Positions 10,530 to 18,433 are shown, counted from the stretch's first letter. The stretch: DNA of 64,000 bases from Flavobacterium panacis (GCF_024649945.1 NZ_JANKMS010000002.1:620001-684000), one strand, 5' to 3'. Notes: generated from the letters alone by a model not told the origin. Made by a program: numbers and translations.

Positions 10530-12122
10530 TCAGCTTTTTTTAGTAAAAACGACATCATCTACATAACAGCTTGATCCTGCTTTTCCTTCTGCCATAAAAC
10601 CAATTTCAACCTTTCCTCCTTTTACAACTATATTTTCGATGGTAATTACCTTCCATGAAGAATTTTCCTTGTCAATCTTAAATGAGTATTTTTTATTGCC
10701 GCTCAGTCCGTACATTTCTAGATTGGTAAAATTATTTGTATTTTTTACTTTGGCAGAAAGCTTATAATTCCCATCCGCCAGCTTGACAAATGGTGTCGAG
10801 GACAAGACTTGAAATGTCTTTCTTTTATAATCTACATTATCACTAATCTGAAGGCTTTTTTCACCAATTACTATTTTTCTTTCTTCCTCGGTATTAAAAT
10901 GATTTAAAACTGGCGAAATAGAATCTAATGAAAGTTTATTCCCATACATCACTTCAGAAAACCAGCCCGTTAACTGAATCTGTACTGGCTTTACTGGACT
11001 CGGAATATGTCTGCGATCTGCTTCAAAACTACCGTTCAGCGCGTAATTATTATCTTTGCCCGCACGCCAGTTACCTGTTTTTTCTTCAAGATCCCAAGAA
11101 CTAAGCGAATTAAAATAAGGGACATCACCATTAAACGAAAGAGGACACCATTGATTATAACCTAATCCATTACCTGCAAAATCTGACCAACGATCGCCAC
11201 AAAACACAATCGTTTCCTGCTTTGCTCCTTTAACTGACACAAAAAAACCTGTTTGCGAAACGTGAGCAAAATCCTGATCAGCACCTTTCATCACCTGCAT
11301 ATCATTCACTGGAAGATATGGACCTCTTATATCATCCGCAACTAAATAATAGGCAAATGAAGCATCCCAGCCATAAATATTGGACGCAACCATATAATAC
11401 TTATTATTGTATTTAAACATACAGTTCCCTTCTCTACTTTCTCCTTTAAAAACTTCAGTACAATCTAACAATCCGACTTTACCATCTTTGATTCCGATTT
11501 CTGAAACATATATTTTATTTCGTCCATTTCCGTATGAATAAATTAGATACGATTTTCCACTATCTTCATCTGTAAAAACAGTTTGATCTCCAGTATTACT
11601 CGTACCAATCATTTTTTGCATATTTATTTTCTGATGCCATTGAAACTCCCCTACCGGAGAATCTGAAAGACAAATCAAGACTTCCTTATCATGCTGTATA
11701 AACATGGCATACTTTTTCAATTCTTGTACATATGCTACACCTAATCGGCCTGCCCAGGTTTTCCCATTTGGATTTGTTGTCTCTTTACCTAAAACATCAC
11801 CTTCAAATTTCCAATTAACCAAATCTGAAGAACTATAACAAGTAACCGATTCAAAAGTTGAAGTTGCAAGCGTAACTGCTGGATTATGGCGATATACATC
11901 GGCTTCTTTATATTTAACACCATACCAGAAATATTTTTTTACACCACTGGAAGGATCTGTAAATTTAAAGATTCCTCCACCTTGACTATAAATAGGCTTT
12001 TGATCTGTTGTTTCCCAAAACACATCATTTTTTATATTTAAATATTGTGAAGTTCCGTTAAAAACCGTTAAAATTAAAATGACATTTAGAGCAATTTGCA
12101 GTATTCCTTTTTTCTTTATCAT
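10530..12122 (-). CDS. GH43-like exported glycoside hydrolase with C-terminal carbohydrate-binding-type domain
   Basis: A 530-aa protein with an N-terminal hydrophobic signal (ILQIALNVILILTVFNGTSQ) and a five-bladed propeller region (about 40-350) with family 43 features: 'SQGGGIFKFTD', 'YFWYGVKY', 'CYSSSDLVNWKFEG' and a blade with 'DQTVFTDEDSGKSYLIYS'. The 'SSSDLVNW' blade is typical of GH43 galactanase-like or arabinanase-like subfamilies (GH43_24 and GH43_34 types). The last 150 residues form a beta-sandwich ending 'GSSCYVDDVVF', a common carbohydrate-binding-module ending. Likely an exo-acting enzyme on plant or algal side chains. It is divergent from a GntR-type regulator 456 bp away. 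Family moderately sure; substrate not assignable. Confidence 0.75.
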   Translation of the reverse strand: MIKKKGILQIALNVILILTVFNGTSQYLNIKNDVFWETTDQKPIYSQGGGIFKFTDPSSGVKKYFWYGVKYKEADVYRHNPAVTLATSTFESVTCYSSSDLVNWKFEGDVLGKETTNPNGKTWAGRLGVAYVQELKKYAMFIQHDKEVLICLSDSPVGEFQWHQKINMQKMIGTSNTGDQTVFTDEDSGKSYLIYSYGNGRNKIYVSEIGIKDGKVGLLDCTEVFKGESREGNCMFKYNNKYYMVASNIYGWDASFAYYLVADDIRGPYLPVNDMQVMKGADQDFAHVSQTGFFVSVKGAKQETIVFCGDRWSDFAGNGLGYNQWCPLSFNGDVPYFNSLSSWDLEEKTGNWRAGKDNNYALNGSFEADRRHIPSPVKPVQIQLTGWFSEVMYGNKLSLDSISPVLNHFNTEEERKIVIGEKSLQISDNVDYKRKTFQVLSSTPFVKLADGNYKLSAKVKNTNNFTNLEMYGLSGNKKYSFKIDKENSSWKVITIENIVVKGGKVEIGFMAEGKAGSSCYVDDVVFTKKS

Positions 12123-12578
12123 TATTCAAAAGTTAGTAGTTAGTTTCTTTTTAGCGAATCGGTCTTAACTGTTAAAAGCAATAAATATTTGGTACCTAAA
12201 AAACTAAACCAACGCTTTTAAAAGTCTTTATTAATAGTAAAAAATAAACTTTCTCAGGTTAAACAAAAAAAACAGCAATTCTCTTTTATTCAAACCATAT
12301 TACAACCTATTAAAATGCAATTTATTTTTTATTTTTTGATACCCCATCCTGCACACACCTGACAAATCAAAAAAAACAACGTTAATTTTATTTTCTTTTC
12401 ATTATATTTTAACATCATAGTACAGGATAGTTTAAAAAACAAGAAAAGTTAGATTTGAAAAGCACAATTTTAAAAAAGCATTAAATCGGTAAAGTTTCAA
12501 CATTTCCAAACAGGTTTTTCATTGTCTTGATGGCAGTTTTTACTTCACTATTTTTTAATTTATAAATACAAAAAAATC
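12123..12578. other. 456-bp divergent intergenic region
   Basis: Very AT-rich DNA between the GH43-like gene and the GntR-type regulator gene, expected to hold both promoters. I find no consensus TTG/TAnnTTTG pair, terminator or long repeat, and no ORF worth naming. Confidence 0.4.
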
Positions 12579-13634
12579 ATGTCATCAGATAAAGATCATT
12601 CAGAAATAAAAATAGAGTCCAATTCCAGTATTCCAAAATACATTCAGGTTGCCAATATTCTGGCAGATGAAATTTTATCTGGTGAATTGGAACCAGGACA
12701 CAAACTTCCTTCTATAAATGATCTGAGTAAAAAGCATTCAATTTCGAGAGATACTGCCGAAAAAGCTTATAAAGATCTGAGAGACCGCAACCTTGCTTTT
12801 TCTGTTATGGGTGTGGGTAATTTTGCAGCGACGAGAGATCTAAATTCCAAAATCTATGTTTTGTTTTTCATCAATAAACCATGTTCCTATAAAATGGAAG
12901 TTTACGATTCTTTCGTAACAACATTGGGCAGTAGCAGTCATGTAGACATGTTTATGTATTACAATGATGAACAACTTTTTATTGAAGCAATCAAAAAAAA
13001 CATGCATAGCTACAGCTTTTTCGTAATCATGCCACACTTTAAAAACAATAAGGAAAATCATACCAATTATACTCCAGCAGTTCTGGAGGCTATCGAAAAT
13101 ATACCGAAAGACAAACTGGTAATTCTTGACAATTCATGCGAAGAAATATCAGGAGATTTTACTGCCGTTTATCAAGATTTTAAGTTGGATATTTTTAATG
13201 CGCTTCAGCAAGGAATTAACAGAATAAAAAAATATGAAAAACTAATACTTGTTTACGCCAGAAAAGCATTATTTCCAGCACCAGGCGGACTTGTTGACGG
13301 TTTTTTAGAATTCTGCAAAGCGCATCAATTCTCATTTGAAATTGTAGATAAAATTTACGATGGGTTAGAATTTAAAAACAAAGAAGTTTATATCACCATT
13401 GAAGATGAAGATCTGGTAAGCCTAATACAACAGATAAAAGGAAAAAAACTCAAAATCGGAAATCATGTTGGAGTCATTTCATACAACGAAACTCCGTTAA
13501 AAGCACTACTTGACATCACAGTTCTTAGTACTGATTTTAAAGCAATGGGAAAAAAAGCAGGAGATTTGATTTTGGACAGAAAAAGAGAAATCTTCAAAAA
13601 TCCTTTTAATTATATTCAAAGAACATCGCTTTAA
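12579..13634 (+). CDS. GntR-type transcriptional regulator with sugar-binding (LacI-like) domain
   Basis: A 351-aa regulator. Residues about 15-85 form a GntR-type winged helix: 'PKYIQVANILADEILSGELEPGHKLPSIN' (split here as PKYIQVANILADEI and LSGELEPGHKLPS), then 'SISRDTAEKAYKDLRDRNL'. The rest resembles a periplasmic-binding-protein fold as used by LacI-type sensors, ending with 'VLSTDFKAMGKKAGDLIL'. In Bacteroidota such hybrids usually sit beside sugar-catabolic genes and respond to a free sugar. The divergent GH43-like gene is the obvious target. Fold assignment is good; ligand unknown. Confidence 0.83.
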   Translation: MSSDKDHSEIKIESNSSIPKYIQVANILADEILSGELEPGHKLPSINDLSKKHSISRDTAEKAYKDLRDRNLAFSVMGVGNFAATRDLNSKIYVLFFINKPCSYKMEVYDSFVTTLGSSSHVDMFMYYNDEQLFIEAIKKNMHSYSFFVIMPHFKNNKENHTNYTPAVLEAIENIPKDKLVILDNSCEEISGDFTAVYQDFKLDIFNALQQGINRIKKYEKLILVYARKALFPAPGGLVDGFLEFCKAHQFSFEIVDKIYDGLEFKNKEVYITIEDEDLVSLIQQIKGKKLKIGNHVGVISYNETPLKALLDITVLSTDFKAMGKKAGDLILDRKREIFKNPFNYIQRTSL

Positions 13635-13673
13635 CAAACACCTTTCAAAATTGAGGACTTCAAATTAAAAAAA

Positions 13674-13704
13674 GTCTTTAAATAATTTAAAGACCTTTCT
13701 TTTT
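13674..13704. terminator. intrinsic terminator between GntR regulator and phage repressor genes
   Basis: A 9-bp stem (13674-13682 with 13686-13694, GTCTTTAAA/TTTAAAGAC) with a 3-nt loop, preceded by A7 and followed by CTTTCTTTTT. It separates the chromosomal regulator from the convergent repressor gene and marks the probable left edge of the island. Confidence 0.8.
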
Positions 13705-13723
13705 AATTGATCGTAAATAAAAT

Positions 13724-14407
13724 TTACATCATTGTATTAATACGAATACTCGCTTTTATAAGTGCCAATGCAGATATTTTTGAAACATGAATATCTTTTG
13801 GCTGATGATGCGAATTCTGACTTACCAATTTTACATACTCCTGTCCCTGATCAGATTTCTGGACATATTTTACTGTAATGTACTCTTCCCAATCATTAAG
13901 TTTTACACTTAAAAGATACATTTCTCCAAAAAAGATATTTTCAAATTCCGTTTCCTTGTACAAAATAATATCTCCAGATTTCAACAACGGATACATACTA
14001 TCTCCTGTTACAGAAATCGCTCCGTCACATTTTGGAAGATTTGGAATCTTTATCGTATCCAGAATTCTTTGCGGCTCTCCACTACTAAACAATTCTCGCA
14101 ATCCTGCAACTGCCTCTAAATCATATAGCGGTATTTCCTGATTAACATGCAGCGAATCAACCGTTTTTCTATCATTATTCATAATCACAACACTAGTATT
14201 TTCTTCCTTAATCATTGATCCATTTCCCGTTAATAGCCACTCCGAATTTAGGTCTGGATAGTAGTGTAATATTTTACACGCCTTATCTGTTCCCATATTA
14301 CTACTATTGTCTAAAAATTTATTAGAAAAACCTAAATCATTACAAAACTTATACTTAGTAATCCCTTTATAATCAAGATATTCCCGCACTCTTTCCGTTG
14401 ATCCCAT
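13724..14407 (-). CDS. phage-type repressor with S24 (LexA-like) self-cleavage domain
   Basis: A 227-aa repressor. Residues 1-60 form a helix-turn-helix DNA-binding region (TERVREYLDYKGITKYKFC, then NKFLDNSSNMGTDKACKIL). The C-terminal S24 peptidase domain has the catalytic serine S137 (TGDSMYPLL) and the general base K180 (ITVKYVQK). The Ala-Gly bond at A101-G102 (EAVAGLREL) lies 36 residues before the serine, close to the LexA spacing, so it is the probable self-cleavage site. Cleavage stimulated by activated RecA would release the rightward promoter after DNA damage. It is divergent from all other island genes, with paired operators between. Function sure; SOS control inferred. Confidence 0.92.
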   Translation of the reverse strand: MGSTERVREYLDYKGITKYKFCNDLGFSNKFLDNSSNMGTDKACKILHYYPDLNSEWLLTGNGSMIKEENTSVVIMNNDRKTVDSLHVNQEIPLYDLEAVAGLRELFSSGEPQRILDTIKIPNLPKCDGAISVTGDSMYPLLKSGDIILYKETEFENIFFGEMYLLSVKLNDWEEYITVKYVQKSDQGQEYVKLVSQNSHHQPKDIHVSKISALALIKASIRINTMM

Positions 14408-14412
14408 AAAAA

Positions 14413-14468
14413 GGTGTATTATTTTACGTTAAAAATTTGTTTTAATGTATTATTTTACATTATATTTG
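14413..14468 (+). promoter_or_regulatory. rightward early promoter with two repressor operators
   Basis: Two copies of TGTATTATTTTACRTT lie at 14415-14430 and 14446-14461, 31 bp apart (three helical turns). The right copy extends to a perfect 18-bp palindrome, AATGTA-N6-TACATT, at 14444-14461; the left copy is less symmetric. A promoter overlaps the right operator: TTG at 14437-14439, a 21-bp spacer and TATATTTG at 14461-14468. Repressor bound there would cover the -33 to -7 interval. The left operator lies just upstream of the repressor start codon and could give autoregulation. Confidence 0.75.
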
Positions 14469-14593
14469 CAAAGTAAAGAAAAATAAAATTGAAAAACAAG
14501 GGGTTAACCCAGAAATTATATTAGATATATAAATTCAATAAAAACAAAATAAAAAATAAACAATTGATTTTCAACAAACAAAATAACAAAAAC

Positions 14594-14668
14594 ATGAAAA
14601 GAAAAAATATTACATCAAAACTCAAAAAGAATGTAAAATACTACGCACACAAAAACAATCCATACTAG
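14594..14668 (+). CDS. possible 24-aa basic leader peptide
   Basis: First ATG frame after the early promoter, encoding a lysine-rich 24-residue peptide (MKRKNITSKLKKNVKYYAHK...). It has no family features. Its place at the head of the early transcript could mean a leader peptide, but an open frame this short may be chance. Confidence 0.25.
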   Translation: MKRKNITSKLKKNVKYYAHKNNPY

Positions 14669-14707
14669 GAACCAAAAAACTGTATTAAAAACTTTAAATC
14701 AAATTGA

Positions 14708-14842
14708 ATGGGAACAAATCAAATCAAAGAAAAAATTCGGGAACTAGAAAACTGGCTTATTGAAAATCCAAATAGCCCCGAAAGAAGCTTAATCGAATCT
14801 GATATCAAAAAATTAAAAAATCAATTAGAGAAAAAATCATGA
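14708..14842 (+). CDS. small early protein, 44 aa, unknown
   Basis: A 44-codon gene encoding a charged, entirely helical peptide (MGTNQIKEKIRELENWLIE, then NPNSPERSLIESDIKKLKNQ). The stop overlaps the next start as ATGA at 14839-14842, the usual sign of translational coupling, which is the main reason to accept so short a gene. The heptad-like spacing of hydrophobic residues suggests a short coiled-coil hairpin. Small helical proteins are common in phage early regions, often as accessory or anti-host factors. No function can be assigned. Confidence 0.55.
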   Translation: MGTNQIKEKIRELENWLIENPNSPERSLIESDIKKLKNQLEKKS

Positions 14843-15117
14843 ACAAACTACAAATCGAAGAACGTATTGCAACATTATATCTGGCACTTCAATATTGTTC
14901 TGAAAAAAAGAAAACTTTTACTGCCGGAGAAAGAATCTGTATTAATCAAGAACGTTTTCAGTGGATGCATATTCTGGATAACGAAGCTGCTGCTCCTCGT
15001 CCTGTTTCTTCCACTATTGAAAACAAACTGAAAGAAGTTTCAAAACTTGCATTTCAGCATAATTTTAAACCCTATTACGGAGATCCTTTTAAAGACGAAA
15101 TTTTATTAAACGCCTAA
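14839..15117 (+). CDS. early-region protein, 92 aa, unknown
   Basis: A 92-residue soluble protein beginning MNKLQIEERIATLYLALQYC, coupled to the preceding gene by a 4-bp overlap. The N-terminal half is helical and the rest is mixed, with 'KLAFQHNFKPYYGDPF'. No catalytic motif, membrane span or DNA-binding helix is evident. It lies 12 bp before the DUF3164 gene, so it is part of the early transcription unit under the S24 repressor. Not recognised; probably a conserved phage accessory protein. Confidence 0.7.
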   Translation: MNKLQIEERIATLYLALQYCSEKKKTFTAGERICINQERFQWMHILDNEAAAPRPVSSTIENKLKEVSKLAFQHNFKPYYGDPFKDEILLNA

Positions 15118-15129
15118 AAAACAACTATT

Positions 15130-15840
15130 ATGAACACTTCAACAGCAAACAATTTCAAAACTATGGACTTATCTCAGTTTTCTGCTCAACAATTAAAAGA
15201 CGCTTTAAATCAAATTGAAAGCAAAAAGTTGGAAGAGAGAGATGCTTACAAAAAATTAGTTGCAGAAACAATTCCGAAAGCACTTTCAAGATTGCACGAA
15301 ACCTCTGAAATGATGCGAAATGCCAAAACCGAAACTTTCCAATTGTTTGAAACTATTCTGGATTTAAAAAATCAAGTTTATGGTTTTAAAGAGAAACAAA
15401 TGTCTCATACTTTTTCTAATGATAAAGAAGAAATTACGATTGGCTATCGCATTAACGAAGGCTGGGACGATACTGTAACTATCGGAATTGAGAAAGTACA
15501 AAATTACATTTCGTCTCTTTCTACCAGCAAAGAAACAGCTTCATTGGTTAAAATTGTTTTCAATCTTTTAAAAAAAGATGCTAAAGGCAATTTAAAAGGT
15601 TCGAGAGTTTTAGAGCTTCAAAAACTAACCAAAGAATTCAATAATGAAGAATTTACAGATGGTGTAGAAATTATCGCTTCTTCTTTTAAACCTGTTCGCT
15701 CAAGCTGGTTTATTGAAGCAAGCAGAATTGATGAAAATGGCGTAAGAACCAATATTCCGTTATCGATGTCTTCTGTTGATTTTTTACAAGGATATGCCTT
15801 CAATTTCTTTAACCAAAACGAACAAAACCATGCAGCTTAA
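15130..15840 (+). CDS. DUF3164 family protein (Mu-like phage early protein)
   Basis: A 236-aa protein. After a helical N-terminus come a helical core (about 40-95) and the DUF3164 signature in the C-terminal half: 'LKGSRVLELQKLTKEFNN' and 'SSWFIEASRIDENGVRTN' followed by IPLSMSSVDF. DUF3164 proteins are typical of the early or middle region of Mu-like transposable phages, where their role is unknown. Here neither a MuA-type transposase nor a MuB ATPase accompanies it, so it is a marker of descent from a Mu-like ancestor or has been kept for another purpose. Family recognition is good; function unknown. Confidence 0.85.
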   Translation: MNTSTANNFKTMDLSQFSAQQLKDALNQIESKKLEERDAYKKLVAETIPKALSRLHETSEMMRNAKTETFQLFETILDLKNQVYGFKEKQMSHTFSNDKEEITIGYRINEGWDDTVTIGIEKVQNYISSLSTSKETASLVKIVFNLLKKDAKGNLKGSRVLELQKLTKEFNNEEFTDGVEIIASSFKPVRSSWFIEASRIDENGVRTNIPLSMSSVDFLQGYAFNFFNQNEQNHAA

Positions 15841-15997
15841 TCACGACATTTATTTATCATTGTTGCTTACGATCTTATTAATTCTAACCAATTTAAAACC
15901 CATACTTTTATTTAGAGAATGGTTCTATTTCAAATTAAAAACAACTTTTAAACAATACTTAAATGAGCGTAAAAATAAAGCCAATTACAGATCATGA
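15830..15997 (+). CDS. small membrane protein, 55 aa
   Basis: The ATG at 15830 overlaps the end of the DUF3164 gene by 11 bp. An upstream in-frame ATG at 15776 would lie deep inside DUF3164 and is less likely. The protein has one N-terminal transmembrane helix (HDIYLSLLLTILLILTNL) followed by a basic tail, so it should sit in the inner membrane with the tail inside. Its gene overlaps the next one by 35 bp. The tight packing supports a real gene; an early-region membrane peptide with holin-like or superinfection-exclusion roles is possible but only inferred. Confidence 0.55.
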   Translation: MQLNHDIYLSLLLTILLILTNLKPILLFREWFYFKLKTTFKQYLNERKNKANYRS

Positions 15998-16163
15998 AAG
16001 CTACAAAGTAAATGAACATACGATCTTTAAAGATGCGCTCGGAAACTGGAACTGCAATAATGATTTATCCAGCAAAGAGCGTCGGGCTTTTTATCATTAC
16101 GAAAGTATTGTGATTAGAAATCCGAGATTTAAAAAACACACTACAGCCACTTTTAAAGGCTAA
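15963..16163 (+). CDS. early-region protein, 66 aa, unknown
   Basis: A 66-residue basic protein (MSVKIKPITDHESYKVNEHT, ending NPRFKKHTTATFKG). The first 35 bp overlap the preceding membrane-protein gene in another frame. The segment 'DALGNWNCNNDLSSKERRAF' has a compact, mixed composition with no metal-binding or DNA-binding motif I can name. It is the last tightly packed gene of the early cluster; a region rich in inverted repeats follows. Unknown function. Confidence 0.6.
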   Translation: MSVKIKPITDHESYKVNEHTIFKDALGNWNCNNDLSSKERRAFYHYESIVIRNPRFKKHTTATFKG

Positions 16164-16165
16164 AA

Positions 16166-16273
16166 ATGACCTTCTCCTTGCAGCCTAAAATTGCAAGTAA
16201 AAAAATGGTTCCTGCTTCTTCTTCTTTAGTGAAGAGAACCAGGAACCGGAAAACGGGCGATTTCTGCCCTTAA
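16166..16273 (+). CDS. possible 35-aa basic peptide
   Basis: An open frame starting 2 bp after the previous stop codon, encoding a serine- and arginine-rich peptide (MTFSLQPKIASKKMVPASSS...). It overlaps the GGTTCCTG/CAGGAACC inverted repeat, so the sequence could be constrained as RNA and not as protein. The close spacing is the only support. Confidence 0.3.
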   Translation: MTFSLQPKIASKKMVPASSSLVKRTRNRKTGDFCP

Positions 16274-16467
16274 AACAAACAGCCAAAAACTCATTCTTTC
16301 TATTGGAATCCAAACTTAAATTGGTTTGGAAACAGGATTGTCATGCGGGGTTTGCTGACCTAGATTGTTAAATAAAAATCTTTAACAAATACTACCTCAG
16401 AACGAGGTTCAATATAAAATGGCATTTGAGGAGTAAAACCATTCATAAAAAATGATCAAATGGTTTT
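16207..16467 (+). other. non-coding stretch rich in inverted repeats
   Basis: Between 16164 and 16577 there is no solid gene. Several inverted repeats occur: GGTTCCTG (16207-16214) with CAGGAACC (16240-16247), with CTTC/GAAG pairing inside; CCAAAC with GTTTGG near 16310-16330; and AAAACCATT (16435-16443) with AATGGTTTT (16459-16467). None has a clean T tract. They could be RNA structure in an early-to-late leader, a small RNA, or attenuators. Confidence 0.4.
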
Positions 16468-16577
16468 GGCTGTCTTAAATATGATGTCATCGCTTTATTA
16501 TTCAAGCAATTCACTTTTTTCAAACTTCGTTCTTCTTAAAAACTTTTCTTTTTCTATCATTCAAAATATTATCTCTC

Positions 16578-16823
16578 ATGCCTATATCTTCAAACAGAAG
16601 CCTCGGAATTCAAAAAAATAAATTAATGCGTTACAAACTCATTAAAGAACTGTATCAAAAACACAAAACAGAAGATATTCCAACTACTGTGGTGTGGCGC
16701 AAATATGTCTATCCAGTTTATCCCATTTCGAGAACTACTTTGTATGAAATTCTTTGTACACCGATCACTTCAGAATTAAAAAAAATCGAAGAACTTATGA
16801 GCAATCAGGAAAGGTCTTCTTAA
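16578..16823 (+). CDS. early-region protein, 81 aa, possible DNA-binding
   Basis: An 81-residue basic protein. The middle part, 'YKLIKELYQKHKTEDIPTTV' followed by VWRKYVYPVYPISRTTLYEIL, has the spacing of a helix-turn-helix (a helix, a turn near YPIS, then a recognition-like helix RTTLYEIL). It is the last gene before the lysis cassette and stands alone between two structured non-coding stretches. That place would suit a small late-gene activator acting on the TTTACA/TGTAAA elements downstream, as Mor or C proteins do in Mu, but this is only inference. Gene reality is likely; function uncertain. Confidence 0.6.
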   Translation: MPISSNRSLGIQKNKLMRYKLIKELYQKHKTEDIPTTVVWRKYVYPVYPISRTTLYEILCTPITSELKKIEELMSNQERSS

Positions 16824-16929
16824 TCAACATAAAAGAAAAATTATTCTTTTCTTAATCTTCAAAAACATCCTTTTTGTGATGCAAAGATGAGTCATTTACT
16901 TCATCTAAAACGACTTCTGTTCGCTTTCC

Positions 16930-17000
16930 TTACAACCTTGTAAAGCCCTAGAATACAAATGTTCGCAGACCTTGCATTCATTTTTTTTAGGGCTTTTTTC
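16930..17000 (+). promoter_or_regulatory. late element A: TTACAA inverted repeat plus terminator-like hairpin
   Basis: TTACAA-CC-TTGTAA (16930-16943) is followed by a hairpin whose outer stem is AAAGCCCTA (16942-16950) with TAGGGCTTT (16988-16996), continued by GAATACAA (16951-16958) with TTGCATTC (16972-16979), and ends in a T tract. Base for base it resembles element B at 26725-26760 for about 34 positions. It lies 200 bp upstream of the holin gene, so it may combine an activator site with a terminator that must be read through for lysis. Confidence 0.55.
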
Positions 17001-17142
17001 ACCCAATATTTGCAATCTCAAAAGGAGACAACCGCACCCCAAAACCCGAAAAAAAAATCGGATTTCCATTCCATCAAAAGACAACCAAAAGTTGTTGTTT
17101 TTCAAAAACATTTTAAAAATCTAACATTCAAAAAAACATTAA

Positions 17143-17430
17143 ATGGAGCAGTTTTTATACCCCACTCTAACCGCATTTTTTGCCGCTTTTATCACCTGGC
17201 TTTTCTCAATGCGAAAATCACTGGCAGAAGATCGCGCAGCCGAACTCGACAATGCCGTAAGCGCTGTAAAATATTACCGAGATCTTCTTGACGATATTAC
17301 GGCACGACTTACAGCCGCTACAGAAACCATCAAAAAAATGGAAATACAACACAAAGAACTAATGTTTATTAATCAGCAATTGGTAGACGAATTGCAAAAA
17401 TTCAAACAGCTAAACGGAAAAACATCATGA
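17143..17430 (+). CDS. holin-like membrane protein (lysis cassette)
   Basis: A 95-aa protein with one N-terminal transmembrane helix (residues about 4-22, FLYPTLTAFFAAFITWLFSM) followed by a long amphipathic coiled coil (about 25-88). It directly precedes, and overlaps by ATGA, an endolysin gene, and a spanin follows. By position it is the holin or a pinholin/antiholin-type partner that lets the endolysin reach the cell wall. Holins are too diverse to prove from sequence; the single span with a coiled-coil tail would also suit a phage structural membrane protein. The longer overlapping frame that starts at 16959 is rejected because it runs through the terminator-like leader. Confidence 0.65.
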   Translation: MEQFLYPTLTAFFAAFITWLFSMRKSLAEDRAAELDNAVSAVKYYRDLLDDITARLTAATETIKKMEIQHKELMFINQQLVDELQKFKQLNGKTS

Positions 17431-17879
17431 CACTTGCTCAAAAAACCTTAGAAATCGCCACCGCTCAAATTGGTGTCGAGGAAATTCCCAGAAACAGCAA
17501 CTCTGGTCCAGAAGTCGAAATTTATTTAAGAAGCGTTGGACTCGGAAAAGGATACGCTTGGTGCATGGCTTTTATTTATTGGTGTACCCAGAAAGCCGCA
17601 CTTCAGATTAATGCTAAAAATCCGCTGAAAAAAACCGGAGGAGTTCTAGACCAATACAATTCGAGACCGCTTTTGGTCAAGAAAATACCGCAACCAGGAG
17701 ATCTGTTTATCATCGATTTTAAAAACGGAACCGGACACGCCGGATTTGTAGAAAAAGTTGCTGGAAACACCATTTATACCATCGAAGGAAACACCAACGA
17801 TTCTGGTGGTCGAGAAGGTTATAAAGTGGCTCGAAGAAAACGTGACATCAAAAGCATTAAAGGCTTCTTACGCCTTTAA
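17427..17879 (+). CDS. endolysin, CHAP/NlpC-P60-like cysteine peptidase (TIGR02594 type)
   Basis: A 150-aa single-domain cell-wall hydrolase. The catalytic cysteine is C46 in 'YAWCMAFIYWC', the histidine is H104 in 'GTGHAGFV' and the third residue is probably N122 in 'TIEGNTND', the order seen in CHAP/NlpC-type amidases of the TIGR02594 group. There is no signal peptide, as expected for a holin-dependent endolysin that accumulates in the cytoplasm. The start overlaps the holin-like gene by 4 bp (ATGA), so the two are translationally coupled. It should cleave peptide bonds in peptidoglycan stem peptides. High confidence for family and role. Confidence 0.9.
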   Translation: MTLAQKTLEIATAQIGVEEIPRNSNSGPEVEIYLRSVGLGKGYAWCMAFIYWCTQKAALQINAKNPLKKTGGVLDQYNSRPLLVKKIPQPGDLFIIDFKNGTGHAGFVEKVAGNTIYTIEGNTNDSGGREGYKVARRKRDIKSIKGFLRL

Positions 17880-17907
17880 AAACAAACCTTTAAAACGAAT
17901 ACTTATT

Positions 17908-18408
17908 ATGATCAAAAAACTAAAATTCCTGTTTTTTCTATTTGTCACTTTTCTACTTGTGATTTCTTGTCGAAGTCCGAAACCCGTGCAAAACGAAAAT
18001 AAAATCCAAACCATAACGATTACTGAAACATTACACGATACTGTTTTTAAAATTGCAAAAGACAGCAGTTCTTACAACGCATTACTAGAATGCCTTAACG
18101 GAAGAGTAGTACTTAAAAATGTTATCCAAGCCGAACCAGGGCGTACATTAAAAAGCCCAAGGGTTCGACTGGATAACAATACTATTCAGGTGGACTGCAA
18201 CTTAAAAGAACAGGAACTCTACGCCGCCTGGAAATCGAAACAGGTAAAAGAGGTTCAAGAAAAAACCATCACCATTACCAAGTTTGTCAACTATTTGACT
18301 TTCTGGCAAAAAGTACAGATTTGGCTGGGCAGATTGTTGCTTCTTTTATTGCTTTTCTTAATCGGAAGATTTGCCTACAAACTCTACAAGCCTTTATGGT
18401 TGAAATAA
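17908..18408 (+). CDS. one-protein spanin (u-spanin) candidate, lipoprotein with C-terminal membrane span
   Basis: The start at 17908 gives 166 aa with a perfect lipoprotein signal: a hydrophobic helix ending LLVISC with the lipidated cysteine at C21. A C-terminal transmembrane helix (about 137-155, IWLGRLLLLLLLFLIGRFAY) follows a periplasmic segment of about 110 residues rich in beta and coiled-coil character. An outer-membrane lipid anchor at one end and an inner-membrane span at the other is the defining layout of u-spanins such as T1 gp11, which fuse the two membranes in the last lysis step. Gene order holin-endolysin-spanin agrees. The longer frame from 17758 would overlap the endolysin and hide the signal, so it is rejected. 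Confidence 0.75.
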   Translation: MIKKLKFLFFLFVTFLLVISCRSPKPVQNENKIQTITITETLHDTVFKIAKDSSSYNALLECLNGRVVLKNVIQAEPGRTLKSPRVRLDNNTIQVDCNLKEQELYAAWKSKQVKEVQEKTITITKFVNYLTFWQKVQIWLGRLLLLLLLFLIGRFAYKLYKPLWLK

Positions 18409-18433
18409 AAACTTTTAAAATAATACTTAAAAT

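Noticed and set aside
13724..14407. Housekeeping LexA
   Set aside because: The divergent phage-like genes and local paired operators indicate a dedicated phage-type repressor; the N-terminal domain also differs from the LexA winged helix.
16959..17291. 110-codon open frame overlapping the holin-like gene
   Set aside because: It begins inside the terminator-like hairpin, is lysine-rich without structure, and overlaps the better-supported membrane protein gene at 17143.
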